Assembly: GCF_040802235.1 (NCBI RefSeq)
Contig: NC_133160.1
Coordinates: 100,433,160-100,497,159, forward strand
DNA: 64,000 bases
Reading direction: 5' to 3'
From: Manis javanica
Taxonomy: Eukaryota > Chordata > Mammalia > Pholidota > Manidae
Position numbers and translations under genes: made by a program. This document shows, piece by piece, positions 58,601-64,000 of this stretch. Within the stretch, counting starts at the first letter, position 1. Each line of letters opens with the position of its first letter. Under the pieces are notes generated by a model. That model had not been told where the DNA came from. It searched no databases and was given only the letters and a program-made list of their open reading frames with translations.

Positions 58601-60779
58601 TCTTTGTAATCTCTCACTTCTTCTCAACCTCTGCTGCTACTTTTCCTTTCTCATGCACACTTCACTGCATTACCACCCCCACATCGTGCCTCCTACTTTA
58701 CTTCTAAAAACATCCTCGCACCTAATTATTAATCCCGAAGTGTCGGTGCTTCAGCAGCTTCACTCCAAAAAGTGCTGAGAATAGTATCGGTGGAATCCAA
58801 CAGAGGACACACTGCTACATCGACTCTATGCTTTCTTCGGACAGAGTGCATTTCCTTGCAGAATGACGTCCAAGTCGTTCGGGATTAGGTGTCTTGTCAA
58901 CTGAGATGTATTGATAATGTATAAAAGCCATGAGTTAAAATTCCTTAGGGGTAAAGTCAATATTTCTTAGTGATTTTAAATAACATAAGTTTATTTGCAC
59001 TGCAACTTTTATGTTTTCTTATTGAAGAAACTATTCTCCTACTCCCTTGGTGGTTATTTTCATGTTTAAAATTGTAATGATAGGTTTTTAAAAATCAGCC
59101 CTCTGTTGTTTGTGGCCTTTGAGTGGTGAGTCTAAATCTCAGGGAGGGATGATAAAAGTTAATAACCTGAGCTGGACTGGATTGAGGACACATCAGTTTC
59201 TTCTGCTTTGCAAATCAAGTAAAAATATTCCTAAAACTGGAAATAGAAATTTATGAAGGAGATCAAGTCTAGGATGTGAACGGGGGTTGGCAGAAGGCTC
59301 TAACTTCAGGAAGATGGATGCTTGGATCATTTGATATATTTGCATTAGTATCTAATATAGACTCAGACCCTGTCTATGGTGCTAGGGAGTCAAAGTTGAA
59401 TAAAACATAGTCTGAACTCTCAAGTAATTCCCAGACTCCTGGACTAGATAAACTTTTTACCAAATATGGCTCAGCAAAGTTAGAGCGGGCTCTTCCTGGT
59501 CAGCATCTCTGGAAGGTCCCCCAGCTGCCTGGCAACCAGGCTCCTCTCTCTCAGCCAGGCCTCACGGTACCTCTCCCTTCCTTCCTGTCGGCCCCGCACA
59601 GCAATTCAGCTTCATTTTTGTCCCTCCCCCTGCCGGCTTCACCACCTGCTTACCACACCTGAGCTCCTTTCTTCCCTGCAAGGTCAACTTGAAAACTAAA
59701 GGAAGTCTTTCCCACACTTCTCTTCCTTAATAATGCCGAAAATAAAAACAAAGACATGTATGTTCAACTTCATTTTGCTAAGAACAAGTAAGAAACAAGA
59801 GGGTAGCAAAAGCAACCAAGATGGGCAGATAAAAGATTAAGCAATCGTCTAAGTTTCTGCTGGCCCATATGCTGTAGGAAATTTTCTCCCCAGGAATACA
59901 ACAGAACCTCAAATGTAATTTAATTTCCCCTTCCTTTTCTATTCAATGAAACATCTACAAATGCAAGTGAGATGAATCAGAATAACAGTATTATAGGAAT
60001 TACTCTATTATCAAGATTATCATAACTGGCATCAGAGAAAACTGCTCTAAATTATTCTTTTAATACATCATTGCTGTCATCAGTACTTTATCATTGCTCA
60101 TAAATGATTTGTGAAACACTAGTGTATTTTAAGATGGTTTGAAGACCACTGTTTTATTAGAGAACTGCTTAGGCTCTCAGGGTTTACCTCCATCCTTGAG
60201 GGGTAATTTTTGAATCAGCTCATTACTGGGTAATGTGCCCATTACCCAGCCATCATCACAGTTGCTAGGCAAGATACCTCATGCCCTCATGCTACGTTTT
60301 TTGTCTGAGGTGGTGCTCCTCTTCCCTGGACTTCCTCTCCAGGGTTAGGACCCCGGAAGTTCACATGGCAATTCGTGTCTCTGTGATACTGGTGAGTAGG
60401 TCATCTCTGCGTATTTACCCTCCTGAGAGAACTCTCTTACCTAGCCCTGCAGAAGGTAGTGGCAGAGGAAATAAAAGAGGGAGGTTACCTAGATTACAGA
60501 ATTAAGATGTAGAAAAGAAGGACCAAGCAGACAGATGGGGGAAGAGGAATTAACGTGGGTGAAGCAGTGCAAGAGCCTGAAGGAACCACCAGGGCCTTCA
60601 CCATCTTGGTTCTAGGGCATGGGAGAAACCTGGCACATTTCTCTTTGTCCATCTACTTGCCACTGCAGGAAACGGGCGATGGATACACCGCAGATCTGTA
60701 TAGTTAATGAGCTCCAACTTTTGTCAAAACTTCATTCTTTAGCCTCTCAGTGGTGTCCTGCTAACCCATTTCTCATTTT
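55696..60779. other. Long mostly unique stretch, no gene seen
   Basis: Mixed AT-rich sequence with only short, domain-less open frames (for example 55909-56139, 58234-58452, 60281-60505). GC-richer parts lie at 55750-56230 and 59480-59700. It could be intronic to a gene starting at the CpG island. No exon can be supported by eye. Confidence 0.4.
58730..58890. promoter_or_regulatory. CpG-enriched patch, candidate regulatory element
   Basis: About nine CpGs occur in 160 bp (for example cccgaagtgtcggtgcttca and atgacgtccaagtcgttcgg) within CpG-poor, AT-rich unique sequence. A CRE-like tgacgtc lies near 58864. No repeat is recognised here. Function is inferred from composition only. Confidence 0.35.
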
Positions 60780-60960
60780 TAAAGATCTTGAGGTTTATCC
60801 TGTTTTTTTGTCCCATTTTAGAGATGAGGAAACAGATTAAATAACCTACCCAAGGCCCTTCAGATAGTAATTGACTGAGCTATGTACAGATTCAGTTATA
60901 CTGAAACTTCAAAGGCCACATGCTTCACCACTGTGTCACACTTCAGTAGACTAACATCAT
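60780..60960 (-). mobile_element. MIR SINE, antisense
   Basis: ttttagagatgaggaaacag followed by aataacctacccaaggccct is the reversed MIR core. Confidence 0.75.
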
Positions 60961-63510
60961 TAATATACTAACATTATTAACATGAATATTATTACCACTG
61001 GGTCAAAATATGAGGAGCAGGCAGGATTTCACAGACTGCATTCTCTTATCTCAGATTTCACTTTGTGTTGCTTAAAAACCAAATGTGAAAGCTTCTGCCT
61101 CAGTGATGTCTTTTAAACCAACAGGGTGAATTCGAGGAGAAACATTTTAGGTAAAAACTTTATGAATCATTGTATAGGCAGTAAAATTGGAAAACCAAAC
61201 TTTTTACCAAAATATCCTGATGACACATGCTCAGCAAACACTTCTTTGTTTCCCAAAAGAAAAACCAAACATGTATTGCGTAGTTACACGCACATACCAC
61301 GTGCACATTCACACGTGTAACAAGAAAAGCCAGGCATGTGTCTGTGTTTAGCCCTACCTATGGACTTTGGACTTAGAAACTATTTATAGAACTAGTGTTT
61401 CCACGATAGATGTTTTAATCATAGACATTCATTTACTTATGAAAGTTGAGCAATCCCTTATTGCTTGCAGCTAAGTATTCTCGTTGCAAATTGAAGGCTG
61501 TAAAAAAGGTAGGCTACGTAGAAGGCTCATTTGAGAACAAGTTCCTTCTTAAAACTACATTTGTAATAAACTAATGGTACTTGACAAGAGTATGAATATA
61601 CATGATCTCTGTCCATTTTAAAGATGAAATTCCAATCATTGTTTTTAAAGCTATGATTTCTGCCTTAATTTTTTTTTTAGTTCCTTAATAAACAAGTGAT
61701 TTTTTTTTCCAGCTAAAAAAAATTGACAGAAGTCACCTACAGGCATTAGTCTTATCACAAACTATTTTCATCAATTTAGAATGTATTTATCACTTTGTGT
61801 TGTTCTAAAATTCGAACTCTTTGTTCCAGGGGGAGGCACAGTAGAATGAACTACTTTTCAAAATGCAAATTTTCATCAGTGACCTGTGAGATGATCTTAG
61901 AGAGTACACAAATTTACTTTCTATTTTAATAGTTATGAATTTATCTTATTAGGCAAATATATTAAGAATAAATTTAGAAACATGTATTTAAAATATGCTA
62001 TATGAAAGAGGTATAACCAGTACATCAAACCCATGATTTTTACAGATGTCATTTCTTAAGACCAGGCTAATATTTTCAACTAGTGCACCAGTTAAAGTTA
62101 ATTGAATGAAAAATATTAAGTAAAAAACACTTTAGATAAGAAGCACATAAGGCAAAAATCATGAAAGTGGTACAGAAGTCACCATCTGTGAAAGTAGTAC
62201 ATGAAGTCATGTCACTGGCCAAGGCACCTCAGGTACTCTCTAGAAATGAGAAGTTTGGTCAATTCTGGTGTTAATGCCAAATTTTTTAACACGCTTGCAC
62301 TTTTTCTTCTATCTTGGGCTTGTTATCTGAATTTGAGGTCTCTTTGGCCTTTTCGGGAACTTAGGAAATACACATTTTGTCTCCCTCTCTCCATCACCAC
62401 CAGGCATTTATGCACTTACTTTTTACACATGTGGACATGAAACGAACATCTTGTGGAGAATTTATATACTAGGTATTGTGGGCATACAAGACAGCTAGAG
62501 CCATCTGTCCCTCTGACTTCTGTTAAGAGTATACATGTCTGTGATTCCCATCGGAGGTAAAGCCCTTGAGAGCCCTGAACTTCTGCCATAATCATTTTTT
62601 TGTACTTCCTGAACAACTAAGAGATCTTCAATGGAAAGTCCCTTCATTGATAAAACATGATTAAGGCTCATATTACAAATTTAAAACATGTGTTGTATAA
62701 ATTCTGAATGGGATTATATGTGAGAATGGACGACAGGGGTTTCTGCATTTCATTGCTAGGAAGATATAATTCTTGGGCCATTTTGAATCAAAAGGGAAAA
62801 ATTCATACTTTCATGATTTTTGAGTTGAAGGTAATATAACTGTGGTCACTTACACATTTTTACAAATCTGAGTGAAATGAGGAATTTTAACATTTATCAG
62901 TTTTAAAAAAATCAGTTACATTGAGGGAGGCCTTGAGTTTCAATGGTGTTTATTGTTTTTTATATAATTTACCCCCACCCAGGTGGTTAAGGTATAACTA
63001 TTATTCTGACTAGTTTTCCTTGGGAATCTGTCCTTGAGAAACAATTTCACAATGCTGTAAAGCACCTGAACATGTGAGTGTAAGTCATCACAAGCATCTA
63101 TATAATGTCAATAGCGTTGTTTCATGCTTGCCAGCATTCACAAGGTTTCTGTGTGCTTATGGAAAGGATATCGCTGTGGTTTCCTGCTGGAGTTTCTGTA
63201 TAATAGTGAGAAAAACAGCAGAGGATGCAGTCAGTTGTGGTTGTTTGCTCTTACACTGCTGCTCTTTTCCTTTTCGTAAAAAACAGGAAGCTGAAATTTG
63301 CTCTTTACTTAATTCAACTGATATTTAATAAGGACTTGTCTGTGGCCAATATGGGAGGATGCATACCTGCTTTTAATACCTAAAATGTTAATATTAAGAA
63401 ATATTAAAGAGGCTGAAGCAGTCATGGCAGTATTTTTCTACTCTCAATGCACATACATTGTGATAAAAATTGATTAATTAAATTACATTCAAAATGGCTA
63501 ATGATTGAGA
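60961..63510. other. Unique AT-rich stretch, no gene seen
   Basis: Contains a diverged tandem-like pair at 62159-62215 (tgaaagtggtacagaagtca / tgaaagtagtacatgaagtc). No coding content is recognised. Confidence 0.4.
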
Positions 63511-63760
63511 GGGCGGAGCCAGGATGGCGGCGTGAGTAGAGCAGTGGAAATCTCCTCCCAAAAACACATAGAGCTATGAAAATATAACAAAGAAAAATCT
63601 TCCTAAAATAGAGACCACAGGACACAGGACAACATCCAGACCACATCCACACCTGCAAGAACCCAGCGCCTTGCGAAGGGGGTAAGATACAAGCCCCGGC
63701 CCGGCGGGACCCGAGCGCCCCTCCCCCCGGCTCCCGGCGGGTGGAAAGAAACTGGAGTGT
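63511..63760 (+). promoter_or_regulatory. Internal L1 promoter with YY1-like site
   Basis: The first part of the L1 5' UTR acts as an internal promoter in this family. Here the 5' terminus, the YY1-like motif and a CpG-dense tract (63680-63745) are all retained. Activity is inferred, not shown. Confidence 0.6.
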
Positions 63761-64000
63761 TTTTTTTTTGACGAGTGCTTTTTGGAAGCCTTAAAGGGAC
63801 AGGGACCCCGGTGCTAGGGAGGCAGGGTGGCAGGACCGGTGAGCAGGTGCCTGGGACCGGCGCCAGAGGACAAAGAATATCCTGCATTTCTCCCTGCGGG
63901 ACCGGCGGGCGGGTGCCTGAGACCGGCGCAAGAGGACGGAGGAAATCGCGCGTTTTTCCCCTTTTTTTTTTCTCTTTTTGGCGAGCGCTTTTTGGAAGCC
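63511..64000 (+). mobile_element. 5' end of a young-looking L1, runs off the window
   Basis: A sharp switch from AT-rich sequence to gggcggagccaggatggcgg marks the L1 start. The YY1-like site aggatggcggcg (63521-63532) is where YY1 normally positions L1 transcription. The leader is GC-rich with many intact CpGs, including caagccccggcccggcggga, which argues for low age. A 66-bp spaced repeat (gaccggtgagcaggtgcc at 63834 and gaccggcgggcgggtgcc at 63900) and a longer one (ctttttggaagcc at 63779 and 63988) build the leader. The ORFs lie beyond 64000, so coding status is unknown. Confidence 0.88.

Noticed and set aside
60281..60505. 74-codon plus-strand open frame as a small gene
   Set aside because: No recognisable domain, poor start context and no supporting splice or promoter signals.

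Overview
This is nuclear DNA from a placental mammal. It is AT-rich and CpG-poor, and it is filled with mammalian retroelements: LINE-1, LINE-2, MIR, MaLR-type LTRs and a class III endogenous retrovirus. I see no intact protein-coding gene and no bacterial-type feature. No young Alu, B1/B2, ruminant, carnivore or equine SINE is visible, and the young insertions are all L1 or LTR. That fits a SINE-poor, L1-active lineage (for example a pangolin, some bats or a xenarthran), but the species is not proven by the sequence. Repeat family names come from recognition alone. Most boundaries are approximate except where terminal dinucleotides or target-site duplications (TSDs) are given. Layout: 1-11 kb is unique AT-rich sequence with L2 and MIR relics and a nested pair of old antisense L1s (3.2-5.3 kb). 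11-12.5 kb holds two old MaLR-type LTRs. 13.2-21.8 kb is an LTR hot spot. Three separate LTR insertions of one class III-like family, one of them an unusual tandem U3-R/U3-R-U5, lie next to a 4.6 kb provirus on the minus strand. That provirus keeps both LTRs, a 5-bp TSD and a tRNA-Ser-like primer site, with broken gag and integrase-side pol, but lacks most of reverse transcriptase and has no env. 22.5-24.7 kb is an old LTR split by a 5'-truncated L1 with TSDs. Beside the L1 lies a composite patch: 73 bp copied from 1.7 kb away plus 32 bp of inverted L1. 27-38 kb is mixed relics and unique sequence. 39-44.7 kb is a nearly full-length, dead L1. 46.5 kb is a long GGAA microsatellite, followed by a 569-bp solo LTR. 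50.3-50.9 kb is the only CpG island and the best candidate gene promoter and first exon. 51-63.5 kb is mostly unique non-coding sequence, with a small CpG-rich patch at 58.73-58.89 kb. At 63.51 kb the intact 5' end of a CpG-rich, young-looking L1 begins and runs off the window. Functionally, nothing here forms a pathway. The provirus and the 39-kb L1 have several reading-frame breaks each and should not move on their own. Elements that may still act are the CpG-island promoter, the TATA-bearing LTRs and the 5' UTR of the terminal L1. I found no undescribed gene system. The most informative signals are structural: the internally deleted provirus, the tandem LTR, the LTR cluster and two apparent templated-insertion scars.
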